Shown: positions 57,801-64,000 of the stretch, piece by piece
Layout of the letters: each line of letters starts with the position of its first letter
How positions within the stretch are numbered: position 1 is the first letter of the stretch
Origin: Tubiluchus corallicola
Taxonomy: Eukaryota > Priapulida > Priapulimorpha > Priapulimorphida > Tubiluchidae
Length of the DNA: 64,000 nucleotides
Direction of reading: 5' to 3'
NCBI GenBank assembly: GCA_030141605.1
Contig: JAQGDQ010000225.1
Location: 124,001-188,000 of the forward strand
Notes under the pieces: generated by a model
The model's database searches: none
What the model saw: only the letters and a program-made list of their open reading frames with translations
What the model was told of the DNA's origin: nothing
Made by a program: the position numbers and the translations under genes

Positions 57801-59473
57801 TTTACTGAGCAGGCTCAGTGTTGTTCACTGTGTTATAATAATCGTAATAATAATCTTTATTTAAAGTCGGCTTTTAAATAAACAGTTAACATAAGCTCAA
57901 CGAGCTTTGGCCAACTGTAAATAACAACAAAAGAGAAACTATTATTACCCCACTTTTACCCTCAATACCACGTGCCAGGGAGGGCAACATTAGATATCGT
58001 TTTTAAAGTCTTTGGTATGACCTGCCGCAGTAGCGAACTCATGACCATCCTAGATGGAAAGCAAATGCGTTACTACTAGACTATACCATCTGGTCATATG
58101 CTAATTTTATTATTTCATTTTGAAGTGTGTTGTTTTGCAGATATTTTTCACTTGGGTAGTATTTGAGATTTTATGGGACAAGCACACTGGAATACATAGT
58201 ATTTATTTGTAAGATTTTATAAGTTCTTTGCTGATTGTAGTGCTAAAATTAACTCTTTGCCAATCATGTAACACATCATGACACTTTTAAATTTAACCTA
58301 AGCTTCATTTTATCATCAGCTTTAAGCTTGCTTGTTAATAGGTAGAAGTACGTTATTAAATTTTACAATAAAAGTGCGTTTTTTCTAAAAACAGTAATTT
58401 TTTATTATTTCTGCTTGGCTTAACAATCAGGTGTGTGCGTGAAACTGAGACTTCTTAATAACTTATACAGATTTTCAAACTTCCAATGCTTTTTAACCAA
58501 GGCCGATTTCATGCTTGGACTAAAAACAAACTTTGTTTGCTTATACAGTTACATTCCAACATGATCCATTTATTGTGTGTAAATCTGTTTCGCTATGTAC
58601 AAATTGTTTGATTTTAAACACAGGCTAAAACACTGCTGCTTACCCGGTGGTAATTTTTCATCAAAGTCATATAGAGGTAGTAGGGCTTTATGAACTACTG
58701 AAAACGATTTAACACTTAGCTTATGGTTGGACTTAAATGTTTCTTATAATAGAGCTTATTTGCTATTTTAAGAGTGAGTGAAGTAATCAGTAATCTATTT
58801 TGAATCAACTGTCTCATAAAGTGTCTAGTCAACACTGTATGTAATAATTAATTATAAATAATTTATATGTGTAACCTATAATTTAAATTTTAAAAATCAA
58901 CCTTTGGGAGTCATCAGTTGTATTAAAGCTGCTACAGGATGAGAGATAAATTTATATTTTTAATGATTTTTTGTGGTAGTTACAGTATGTTTTTTAATAA
59001 GAAGGATTGAATTTGTTGCTTGTACTATCGTCTTCTGGCAACAAGTGAAAAATGTCAAAGGACTGTCATATTTAACAAACAGGATGAGAAATTAATTTAT
59101 AATTTTGTGAAAATTTTTTTTGTTTTTACAGTGTTTTCTAATAAGAACATTTGAATTTATTGTTTGTGCTACCACCTTTTGGCAACAATTGAAAGCTGTC
59201 AAAAGATTGCCATATTTAACAATCACCTCCACTTGTTACAGGATGGACGGACAAAATATGCCACGAAGTTTTCCCAACATTCCACGTGTTCCATCGACTG
59301 GAGACTGTATTGCCAGCCGGAAAACTCCCGATGTGCAGTCATTGGGTAAGACGTCAGAACTCACAGTGCCAAAGAAGATTCCAGAGGTTTCCTCCACCGG
59401 TAGCTTGTCGGATGCACCAAAGAGCTCAAAGTCTGACCAGAAGTCTGATAAAAAGAAGAAGACATGGTACAAT
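29061..59473 (+). CDS. GRAMD1/Aster-like sterol-transfer protein, 5' part (four exons, partial)
   Basis: Aster proteins sit at ER-plasma membrane contacts. They have a GRAM domain, a VASt/ASTER cholesterol-binding domain and a C-terminal membrane anchor. Four exons (29061-29224, 48654-48818, 49800-49988, 59242-59473) join in frame to 250 residues with consistent phases (2, 2, 2, 0). The product is a Ser/Thr/Pro-rich, probably disordered head with repeated IPN/IPRVPSTG-like short motifs. It ends KSDKKKKTWYN. In GRAMD1A/B a Lys-rich stretch plus WYNVL immediately precedes the GRAM domain. The GRAM and later exons must lie right of the window. The last exon is the firmest. Exon 1 is assigned by phase and layout across a 19 kb intron and is less certain; it also fits a nearer exon at 29377-29449. 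Confidence 0.72.
29349..29496 (-). CDS. Possible second (last) exon of the minus-strand gene
   Basis: From acceptor ATGCAG at 29497-29498 a phase-matched frame reads RRHRPRRGIEGGRGLQCSPD, LIWLYHSLALLQLDNYDVYV and stops with TGA at 29349. The polypyrimidine tract is weak. It overlaps the plus-strand candidate exon 29377-29449, so at most one of the two is likely real. Confidence 0.25.
29377..29449 (+). CDS. Possible plus-strand exon with Pth-like LIVGLGN motif
   Basis: A strong pyrimidine tract and CACATAG acceptor precede a 73-nt segment in phase with the exon at 29061-29224. It encodes RHSCQVGEVPMSDRAKLIVG LGNT and has donor GTAAGC. KLIVGLGN is the signature start of peptidyl-tRNA hydrolase, but the next residue is Thr rather than Pro and no further Pth exon was found. 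Confidence 0.25.
29646..29842 (-). CDS. First exon of an unidentified minus-strand gene
   Basis: ATG at 29842 in a good context (GC-rich GGCGCCATATTAG leader, G at +4) opens 65 codons: MASQNHNKNLYSTRVQNLLQ onwards, with an Arg/Leu-rich helix-like stretch LRQRLLQRLKYFTKIGV. It ends at a strong donor GTGAGT in phase 2. I do not recognise the family. A possible second exon at 29349-29496 would finish a 114-residue protein. It lies inside intron 1 of the plus-strand gene, antisense to it. Confidence 0.5.
31596..31715. repeat. Inverted repeat, stem about 30 bp
   Basis: The left arm (31596-31626) contains AAATAGAATATAAGAAACAA. The right arm (31682-31715) is its near-perfect reverse complement. The loop is about 55 bp. 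It could be a tiny MITE or a hairpin. Confidence 0.8.
32526..32755 (-). pseudogene. LINE pol C-terminal remnant, minus strand
   Basis: The frame reads SKTRGH, then after a one-base shift in an A/T homopolymer KERLRLDIRKYSF, NEWNNLPAMVV and FKSFIDYYF. TRGH...RLDIRKYSF...WNNLP...FK is the conserved C-terminal tail of jockey/CR1/L2-type LINE polymerases. The rest is missing and the frame is broken, so it is a dead fragment. Confidence 0.8.
32750..33290 (-). repeat. Dispersed repeat R1, copy 4 (inverted)
   Basis: The minus strand matches other R1 copies: GTGAGCACAGTGGTAAACAC, GTGATGTCATTACTAGTTGG, CCATTAATTAAGTTTTTAAC and ATGAAAAATCATCCTGCC. It abuts the LINE remnant at its downstream end. Confidence 0.75.
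33340..33608 (+). pseudogene. LINE pol C-terminal remnant, plus strand
   Basis: The frame reads CYKIVNGLTFLVEDDFFSRP then FFYSSIVNQWNKLPAAIVDAPS and stops after FKVSL. YKIVNGL...FF...WNKLP...APS is the same LINE tail class as 32526-32755, in the opposite orientation and from a different copy. Only the tail remains. Confidence 0.75.
35306..35503 (-). CDS. Small two-membrane-segment protein A (unknown family)
   Basis: This 65-residue ORF has ATG at 35503. It has two hydrophobic segments, about residues 14-33 (ARLLFLILFIAAALVINFWV) and 38-56 (IFTALMILDAFVIIYCCVMM), and a short polar tail SNNAKP. It aligns without gaps to proteins B and C: LLF, 20 residues, Arg, 8 residues, Asp, then IIY. Upstream at 35617-35649 it carries the CRE/X-box module. 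No Kozak or poly(A) signal stands out. It is intronless and antisense within Aster intron 1. Function unknown; I recognise no family. Confidence 0.5.
   Translation of the reverse strand: MFEDSGRLLLNGARLLFLILFIAAALVINFWVMMFSTRIFTALMILDAFVIIYCCVMMKSNNAKP
35617..35649 (-). promoter_or_regulatory. CRE/X-box module upstream of protein A
   Basis: On the minus strand GTTGCTAAGGTGAC (35636-35649) precedes TGACATCA (35617-35624), about 115-145 bp before the ATG. The first fits the RFX X-box pattern RYYNYY-N2-RRNRAC; the second is CRE-like. Confidence 0.5.
36000..36130 (-). mobile_element. Degenerate tRNA-derived SINE
   Basis: The minus strand has an A-box-like CAGTGGCCTAGCACG and a B-box-like GAGTTCACCCC about 50 bp further on. 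Both are eroded. Confidence 0.45.
36371..36432 (+). mobile_element. 5S rRNA-derived fragment (SINE3-like or pseudogene)
   Basis: GTGGAAGTTAAGCAGCAGTG, then GGCTGATTAGTA, then TTGAGACGCTGGGAA follow the order of the internal promoter and 3' half of 5S rRNA (GGAAGCTAAGCAGGGTCGGG, TTAGTACTTGGATGGGAGAC, CTGGGAA). It is diverged and lacks an intact 5' half. Confidence 0.6.
37285..37400 (+). mobile_element. tRNA-derived SINE
   Basis: A perfect B box GGTTCAAATCC lies at 37333-37343, with an eroded A box near 37295-37310. The tail TTTTTCACATTTTCC is shared with the SINE at 20990-21110, so it is the same family. Confidence 0.65.
37649..37825 (-). CDS. Small two-membrane-segment protein B (unknown family)
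   Basis: This 58-residue ORF starts at the ATG at 37825, preceded by AAA; a longer frame upstream has no ATG. Its hydrophobic segments are TLLFYITILIGLGLIHASLY and LLFGVLALDIISVIYFGCF, with a basic tail KSKK. It is ungapped against A: LLF-x20-R-x8-D and IY at the same places. An AATAAA lies 7 nt past the stop. The CRE/X-box module is at 37947-37973, and a TGACGTCA at 37891. I recognise no family. Confidence 0.5.
   Translation of the reverse strand: MISSVTTLLFYITILIGLGLIHASLYIYDIRLLFGVLALDIISVIYFGCFADPVKSKK
37947..37973 (-). promoter_or_regulatory. CRE/X-box module upstream of protein B
   Basis: On the minus strand GTCGCTAAGGTGACAGAGAT leads into TGACATCA, about 120-150 bp before the ATG. 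It differs from the A module by one base in the X-box-like part. Confidence 0.5.
38570..38650 (-). mobile_element. tRNA-derived SINE
   Basis: The minus strand has A box TTTAGTGGCCATGGCATTGG and B box GGTTCAATCCG (38576-38586). Confidence 0.75.
39832..40026 (-). CDS. Small two-membrane-segment protein C (unknown family)
   Basis: This 64-residue ORF starts with ATG at 40026. Its segments are ACILVFLGLAFMAFGALHLY and LLITDGVIVLATLLMCVLSC, with a basic tail IKKRKAGKC. It fits the A/B spacing with ILV for LLF, Thr for the central Arg and the same Asp. A perfect donor GGTAAGTG lies at the last codons (exon end 39843), so the true C-terminus may be spliced. CRE motifs with TAGCAAG lie at 40133-40157. 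Confidence 0.48.
   Translation of the reverse strand: MAGMGACILVFLGLAFMAFGALHLYVVLCTTYFNHLLITDGVIVLATLLMCVLSCIKKRKAGKC
40133..40157 (-). promoter_or_regulatory. CRE pair upstream of protein C
   Basis: TGACGTCA (40133-40140) adjoins a CTTGCTATG block that looks like the X-box-like motif of A and B with one base missing. A second GACGTCAA follows (40150-40157). It is about 110-130 bp before the ATG. Confidence 0.45.
40689..41240. mobile_element. 552-bp non-autonomous DNA element, 9-bp duplication
   Basis: The ends are inverted arrays of GGNCNAAGGNCCA: the left has four to five copies such as GGACAAAGGACCA, and the right, inverted, has ACCACCGGACAATGGACCAT. Flanks TACAGTTGG (40680-40688) and TACAGTTAG (41241-41249) match at 8 of 9, the duplication size of Mutator-like elements. 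No transposase. Confidence 0.72.
43201..43533 (-). CDS. Possible secreted or single-pass membrane protein (110 aa)
   Basis: ATG at 43533. Residues 1-18 (MRFIIVFLFFLVSSARG) look like a signal peptide. A Cys/Asn-rich ectodomain follows with NNSGT and NQTQA glycosylation-type sites, then a hydrophobic segment around residues 62-77 (QILSGMLILMFLILFS) and a Cys-rich tail ending CRARILKCINV. No family is recognised and there is no expression evidence. It is single exon, antisense within Aster intron 1, and TGACGTCA occurs within it at 43285. Confidence 0.35.
   Translation of the reverse strand: MRFIIVFLFFLVSSARGIPNCNCNNSGTEMEEVQTIINFLKKNHKSNQTQASVLCFHRTNMQILSGMLILMFLILFSKEIMTSLCFPFARFVYNIACTLCRARILKCINV
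48654..48818 (+). CDS. Aster-like exon 2
   Basis: The acceptor is TTTTTTCCAG and the donor GTAAGC. It encodes DGSSQAGTCATPNASTPKKE and QSSTHSPASRSCGNIPNVHL, a low-complexity Ser/Thr-rich linker. Phase 2 in and out. Confidence 0.72.
48819..49799. other. Aster-like intron 2
   Basis: This is about 1 kb. I see no repeat or gene in it. Confidence 0.6.
49800..49988 (+). CDS. Aster-like exon 3
   Basis: The acceptor is TTTTTTCGCAG and the donor GTAAGT, phase 2 in and out. It encodes SSADNELQHGTNAVTVTVAA through SRVEGLSPSCQKTPE. The exon is richer in CpG than the flanking intron, consistent with coding. Confidence 0.72.
51166..51196. repeat. (CT)n microsatellite
   Basis: A run of CT dinucleotides is followed by a C/T-rich tract to about 51245. 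Confidence 0.9.
51780..51876. repeat. (CT)n microsatellite with (CTAT)n end
   Basis: A CT run of more than 45 bp continues into CTATCTATCTAT and other C/T-rich sequence. Confidence 0.9.
52270..52345 (-). mobile_element. Possible tRNA-SINE remnant
   Basis: The minus strand has B box GGTTCAATTCC. The A box is poor, so this is tentative. Confidence 0.35.
54171..54566. mobile_element. hAT-like non-autonomous element (396 bp)
   Basis: It starts CAGGGTTCCCACGGTCAGGG and its inverted right end reads CAAGGTTCTCCCAG. Internal CAGGGAAA motifs repeat near both ends. TGCAAA lies at both borders, a partial target duplication. Open frames inside are incidental. Confidence 0.55.
55165..55670. repeat. About 43-bp minisatellite, about 11-12 units
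   Basis: The unit core is ACAATTTGACATTGTGCAGT followed by ACATAAGCTACAACATTA. Core starts recur at spacings of 42-46 bp with substantial divergence. Confidence 0.9.
57835..58100 (-). mobile_element. Full-length tRNA-derived SINE
   Basis: The minus strand starts with an A-box region GGTATAGTCTAGTAGTAACG and has a B box ATGAGTTCGCTACTG (58027-58044). A unique body of about 170 bp ends in AAATAAAGATTATTATTACG, a (TTA)n-type tail at 57838-57870. This is the usual SINE layout. Confidence 0.8.
58965..59248 (+). repeat. Tandem duplication spanning Aster exon 4 acceptor
   Basis: Copy 1 (about 58965-59090) and copy 2 (about 59115-59248) share AATAAGAA...TTGAATTTNTTG, TGGCAACAA and CATATTTAACAA in order. 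Copy 2 ends at the real acceptor TTACAG|GATGGAC. Copy 1 ends at AAACAG|GATGAGA, a decoy acceptor with a stop three codons on. Confidence 0.8.
59242..59473 (+). CDS. Aster-like exon 4 (runs into GRAM lead motif)
   Basis: The acceptor is TTGTTACAG and the donor GTAAGT, phase 0 out. It encodes MDGQNMPRSFPNIPRVPSTG through SSKSDQKSDKKKKTWYN. The KKKTWYN end is the diagnostic GRAMD1 motif. Its acceptor region is tandemly duplicated upstream (see 58965-59248). Confidence 0.85.
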
Positions 59474-59492
59474 GTAAGTACTCTCAAGTGAT

Positions 59493-60345
59493 AACTCTCC
59501 TTTTTACTTCACTACTTTATTCTTTAGTTCACTACTTTACTCTTTACTTTATGACTTTACTCTTACTTCACTACTTTATTCTTTAGTTCACTACTTTGCT
59601 CTTTACTTTACTACTTTACTCTTGCTTCTCAACCTTATTACTGCTTCTCTACTTTTTTCTTTACTTCTCTTCTTTACTCTTTACTTCTCTACATTATTCT
59701 GTACTTTTCTACTTTACTCTTCATTTCTCTACTTTGTGTTTTACTTTACTCTTCTGTACTTTGCTCTTACTTCATTACTTTACTCTTTCTTCTGTATCTT
59801 ACTCTTACTTTACTCTTTACTTTTCTACTTTACTCTTACTTCTCTACTTTACTCTTCATTTCTCTACTTTATGTTTTACTTTACTCTTTACTTCTGTACT
59901 TTGCTCTTACTTCATTACTTTACTCTTTTGTCCATATTTTACTCTAACTTTACTCTTTACTTTACTACTTTACTCTTACTTCTCTACCTTGCTCTTTACT
60001 TTTCTACTTTACTCTTTACTTTTCTGTTGTACTCTTACTTTACTCAACTTTTCTACTTTACTCTTACTTCTCTACTTTATTCTTTACTTCTCTATTTTAC
60101 TCTTACTTCTTTATTTTCTGTACTTTTTGCTTTGCCTTAGGTTTACTTCCCTTCATTTTGTCCTTTAGTAAGCTATTTTGTTACGTTTTTTTAATTTCCT
60201 CTGCTTTACTTTGCTCTACTTTTTCTTTGCTTTACTTTACTTTGCTCACTTTACATTGCATCACTGTTCTTTACTTTACTTTAATTTACTTTGTTTTGCT
60301 TTCTTTATGTTACTTAACTTCACTTCTCTACTTCAGTTTGACTAA
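59493..60345 (+). repeat. 850-bp low-complexity TTTACTC tract
   Basis: The plus strand is composed almost entirely of T, C and A in variants of CTACTTTACTCTTTACTTCT, with very few G. The units are irregular (about 17-21 bp). The long open frames in it (up to 190 codons of Leu/Phe/Ser/Tyr) result from composition and are not genes. It starts about 20 nt after Aster exon 4. Confidence 0.92.
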
Positions 60346-61954
60346 CATTTGTTACATTTTCGTCACTCATTTATTCCTATATTTATCTTTTCTGGGTTGA
60401 ATGACAATGGGGTTTTGATGGGAAATCTTGAACTAGTTAATTTACCAGTGTTACTTAATGCGCATGCGCGCCTATCTCACGCCGATGGATAAAAGTTCAC
60501 TGCTCTGCTTCTACGGCAGCTCATGCCATATCTTCGACCAATCACTGCTCGCCTCTGTACACAGCTCAAACCGGCTCAAAAACTATTTATTTGCTCATTA
60601 TGTGCATGTTTATTGGTTGGAAATACTTAATAATTTCGAAATTTCTTTTCATGTATGATTTTATTCTGTTTCCGCAATTACTGAACGAATGTACTGTGGA
60701 ATACATATTTTTGATTAGTTTTGATCTTCAGTTGAATAAACTCAGGCACCGTAGGACTGTTAAAATGCGGTTGATCAACTAAGCCAGCGTGTGGTTTTCG
60801 TAAACCTGTCAAATGTACCTGACATTTCAGTTTATTTATGGAAGAAAACTATCACAGGCTTCACCAACTGTTGCCTGTGCAGCAGTCATTCGTACTTGTC
60901 GAAACATTTGACAACAAAATCACAGTGTGTTCTGCGTGATAGTTACTGCATACCTACCTATTAATCGACTAGACAATCAAACTGACATCGTTTCCTAGTG
61001 TCAGCGATGTGTACTCGGCTTTGAATTTGCTATCACTGATTTCAAGTTCCCAGTATTACTGTAGCGTGGGAGTGGTGTGAGACTGAGCGCATTAAAACTT
61101 ACAATGTGTGAAATATTTCATTGTTTTATAAGTCCGGTGTTCCTGATTGAAGGCAGCTTCGCATTGTAATAAGTGCACGTTACAAATTTACGATACACTA
61201 AGTCAGAGAATATTATATCCGCAAAGCGTAACGCCAGTGCAGAAATCTCCGTCCAATTGTATAATATTTCATCGGCTTTTATAAAGTGACGTTTCGAGTA
61301 CATATTAATAAAGGTTTAAGTGGCAAGTTGGTACAAATTTTCATCGCTTCGTTTAGTAGTCAAATTAACGTAATTATAATACATATATATATATATATAT
61401 ATACATATAATCTTCTAATGGTGTGTGGTTATTTGAACTCCATTTTGACAAAACCTTTATTGTGAATCACTGCTTTGGTGTTGACTTTTTTGACACGCAA
61501 ATTGTCCGTTTTCGTTTATTTTCAGCCTTGGGCAGACCGATTGCGCATAATGCATATTTTGCCCCGGTCCTTGACTTGTCAAATCTAGTAGGGGCTTTGT
61601 ACTGAGTGGATTTAGCACTCTAAAAGCTTTGCGTTCGCGTAAGATTGACCGTATGTCGCGGTGACGCGACGGGGTAAAATTCCTGGAAAGTTCGTGTAAA
61701 ATCCGGCTAATATTCAGTACAGATCGCGGCGGTCACGCATTCGAGTCAGTGTCGGTTTCGCTTCGCGTAATACATACTTCCGCTTTCTTAGTCTTGTCAA
61801 AAGTGTGATGCGTTTCCTCGCGGTTTGAAATCTGCGCTTGTTGATAGATTTGAAACTTTAATAACGATAGACTTAGACCATTTGCGGTGCTATGTTGACT
61901 GCTGAAATCGAATGGAAAACGGCAGCAGAGAAATTATCTTGTGCATTACCTAAT

Positions 61955-61972
61955 ATACCTTATATAAGGTAT
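61955..61972 (+). promoter_or_regulatory. TATA-box palindrome
   Basis: ATACCTTATATAAGGTAT is a perfect 18-bp palindrome containing TATATAAG. It is about 190 bp before the ATG at 62147 and just after the CpG-rich stretch 61620-61830. Confidence 0.4.
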
Positions 61973-62146
61973 CTGACTGTTCTTATACACATTTCTGTAT
62001 TATTAGCTGGAACCTATGAACGTTTACTAGCAGTTCTCTAGGAGCGGTAATTTTTTTTTATTATACTGCAAAAGATTTGACTGGCAATTTGAAATAAGTT
62101 GAAAACCAGCAGTTAAATCATAGAGAGACGCGTGAAGTACAAGAGA

Positions 62147-62221
62147 ATGATGATAGGTCTGAACGAGACGCTGGAAGATATTGTAAAAGAAGTACGCAAT
62201 ACCGTGTACGACATTTCTGAC
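62147..62221 (+). CDS. Possible alternative first exon of the Aster-like gene
   Basis: ATG ATG opens a 25-codon frame, MMIGLNETLEDIVKEVRNTV then YDISD, closed by a strong donor GTAAGT in phase 0. The frame is open 33 nt further upstream to a stop. Exon 4 (59242-59473) also ends in phase 0, so this exon could splice to the same GRAM exon beyond the window. It could equally start an unrelated gene. Confidence 0.4.
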
Positions 62222-63063
62222 GTAAGTATGCGCATGTGCTGTAATGTCACACAAAAAATTGGGTATGGCAATGATTAACTTTTGATCATTGAGTTTAAAA
62301 AACTTGTTTAATTGCGGTTAATGATTCATTCGCCATGTGAAAGTAGCACTACTAAATCCACTTTCATGCATAAACCTTGACCACATATGAGGTAAGGTCC
62401 CGGCCTGGTTCTTTTTGGTCCATTTTACACACGCTTTTATCAACTCGGACCACGATAAGCCTTTTCACAGTTCCAGGGATCAATGATGATTGTGAAAAGG
62501 TCAAAGATTAAGTGTACCAGATAACCCATTTGTGTACACTCGACACCGCCTCACAGCCCAAGCTATTGTAATATTAACAGCTAACTAGAACCTTACCTCT
62601 TTTTTTTATTGTTCCCAAGCAAGATCCTGCTAGTAAATCACTCTGTGCACAGATTAATGCATAATTAAGTAAAGTCAATGTAAAACAGCTGAAGTTACTA
62701 AACTGATGCAGCAGACGGTTTTGCTCTATACACGTGTCATGTGAATGTTGTAGTTAAGGCCCGTTGCTGTGGTACACTTAACCTATGACCTACAGCAACT
62801 ACGCGTGCGCACAACGAAACTGCGAAAAGGCTTATTTGTGTACTCATTCACACTATCACATCCAAAATACAGGCGTAAAAGTCAAGCACAGACCTTGGAA
62901 TTTGTGGTTCTTCTTACTATCCTCAGTAATCTTGGCAAAACCTCAGCCCTTCTCACTGGTGGTGTATTTATAATAGGTTCCAATGATCAGGAGGGTCTTG
63001 GCTTTCAGCCACCTTCTGCCTTGTACAGACCCGGTTATAGGAGAGTAGACCTTACCTTAGACC

Positions 63064-64000
63064 TTAGTCCTTCCTGCGCATTGATGCACATTGGGCAGAC
63101 AGCATTTTCCACTGAGTTCTATCGGCGGCTTCGTTCTCTACGTTTTCCCAACGTCTGTTGACAGCTCGAAGGTCTTCTTTGAAGGATCTGCGCCACGTTG
63201 TTTTTGGCCGACCTCTTTTTCGTTTCCCACCTGGTGGTTCCCACTGTACTGCTGTTTTGGCGTAGCGACTTTCTGATAGACGGAGAATATGTCCAGCCAG
63301 TTTCATTCTTCTCTCTGTAACTATATCTTGTAACCGCAATGACTGCGCTCGTTGAAGAACTTCTACATTGGTGACATGGTCGCGGTAGGAGATTTTTAGT
63401 ATCTTTCGAAGGCATTTTTGGTGGAAGACGTTCAGTTTCTTTGATAACTCCGCTGTGACTTTCCAGGTTTCGCTGGCATAGAGAGCCGTTGGCAGCACAA
63501 TGGCGTTGTACAGACGAAGTTTGATTTTCATGTCAATTTTCTTGCTTGTCCAGATTTTTCCCATCTTCCTAAATACTGCTGTTGCTTTGCCAATTCTCCC
63601 CCTGATGTCATTTTCTGTACCTCCATTACAGGTCATCACACTGCCCAGATATGAAAAACTGGTAACGTTCTTAACCATTTGGCCTCCCACTGTTATATGT
63701 ACATCATTCTGTTGGTTTGTCCACACTTTCAAAACTTTGGTCTTTTCTTGACTAATTCTCAATCCAATTTTTCCCGCTACTTCTTCCATACTTGTGGTCA
63801 GTTGTTGCAGGCTTTCTTTTGATGTTTCCAGAAGAGCTATATCGTCAGCAAAGTCCAGATCTGCCAATCGTTGTTGTTGTTTCCATTGCATTCCTAGATC
63901 TTTACCATCAACCGCCTTGTTCATGATGAAATCAATCGTCAGTAGGAACAGGAATGGCGACATAATGCAACCTTGCTTAACTCCAGTTTCGATGGTGAAA
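63064..64000 (-). mobile_element. RTE-like non-LTR retrotransposon, reverse transcriptase 3' part
   Basis: An open frame enters from the right edge and ends at 63064 (about 311 codons visible). It carries the RT motifs TGVKQGCIMSPFLF (motif B type) and FADDIALLE (catalytic FADD box). Then comes SYLGSVMTCNGGTENDIRGR, LYASETWKV, RMKLAGHILR and KRKRGRPKTTWRR with a Trp-rich end, the standard tail of RTE-type endonuclease/reverse transcriptases. The endonuclease and RT N-terminal parts lie outside. No stop or frameshift is seen in the visible part, so it may be a young insertion. It sits in the Aster-like gene in antisense orientation. Confidence 0.95.

Larger units (their letters stand above)
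49989..59241. other. Aster-like intron 3: content overview
   Basis: This 9.3 kb intron holds two CT microsatellites, possible tRNA-SINE pieces near 52270 and 54080, a hAT-like element, a 43-bp minisatellite and a full SINE. 55750-57830 shows no recognised feature. Confidence 0.6.
59474..63063. other. Downstream of Aster exon 4
   Basis: After the low-complexity tract, 60350-61600 shows nothing firm apart from an (AT)n run at 61384-61410. 61620-61830 is unusually CpG-rich, followed by a TATA palindrome and a possible exon. 62230-63060 shows no gene; a 10-bp inverted pair CCTTTTCACA / TGTGAAAAGG lies at 62460-62501. Confidence 0.55.

Noticed and set aside
59596-60400. Leu/Phe/Ser/Tyr-rich frames up to 190 codons
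   Set aside because: They are composition artefacts of the TTTACTC low-complexity tract.
1-64000. Prokaryotic operons, CRISPR array, phage or plasmid system
   Set aside because: No ribosome-binding-site-led gene strings or direct-repeat spacer arrays. Introns, SINEs and animal-specific genes show eukaryotic DNA.

Overview
The window is animal (metazoan) nuclear DNA: AT-rich, with widely spaced small exons, GT-AG splice sites in matching phase, tRNA-derived SINEs and non-LTR retrotransposon fragments. The three conserved genes are typical of animals. Protein sequence and repeat content suggest a non-vertebrate, but I cannot name the phylum from sequence alone. Most long open frames here are chance or repeat-derived. 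The real coding sequence sits in small exons that I located by joining splice sites and translating.

Layout: (1) 1-8843, minus strand: the 5' part of METAP1 (methionine aminopeptidase 1), four exons covering the zinc finger and linker. The catalytic domain lies beyond the left edge. (2) 8844-10251: intergenic DNA with two repeats. (3) 10574-28613, minus strand: a complete 12-exon RBBP5 gene (SET1/MLL complex WD-repeat subunit, 498 residues), whose introns hold several transposons and minisatellites. (4) 28614-29060: a roughly 450 bp head-to-head promoter region. (5) 29061-59473, plus strand: four exons of a gene ending in a lysine-rich TWYN motif, the lead-in to the GRAM domain of GRAMD1/Aster sterol-transfer proteins. 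The rest lies beyond the right edge. A separate short exon at 62147-62221, preceded by a TATA box, could be an alternative Aster first exon. (6) 63064-64000, minus strand: the 3' end of an RTE-like retrotransposon reverse transcriptase.

The most unusual content is in the 19 kb first intron of the Aster gene. On the opposite strand lie three small single-exon ORFs (35306-35503, 37649-37825, 39832-40026) about 2.2-2.3 kb apart. Each encodes a 58-65 residue protein with two membrane segments. The three align without gaps and have a similar upstream promoter module: a CRE/bZIP-like TGAYGTCA next to an X-box-like GTYGCTAAGGTGAC. The palindrome TGACGTCA is strongly clustered in the same 10 kb. I recognise no family for these proteins.

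Mobile DNA is abundant and well resolved. There are two hAT-type MITEs with perfect 8-bp target duplications, two pogo/mariner-type MITEs at TA sites, a 789 bp TG...CA-ended element with a 5-bp duplication nested inside another repeat, a Mutator-like 552 bp element, several tRNA SINEs, a 5S rRNA-derived fragment, two LINE tails, and minisatellites with 34-bp and roughly 43-bp units.
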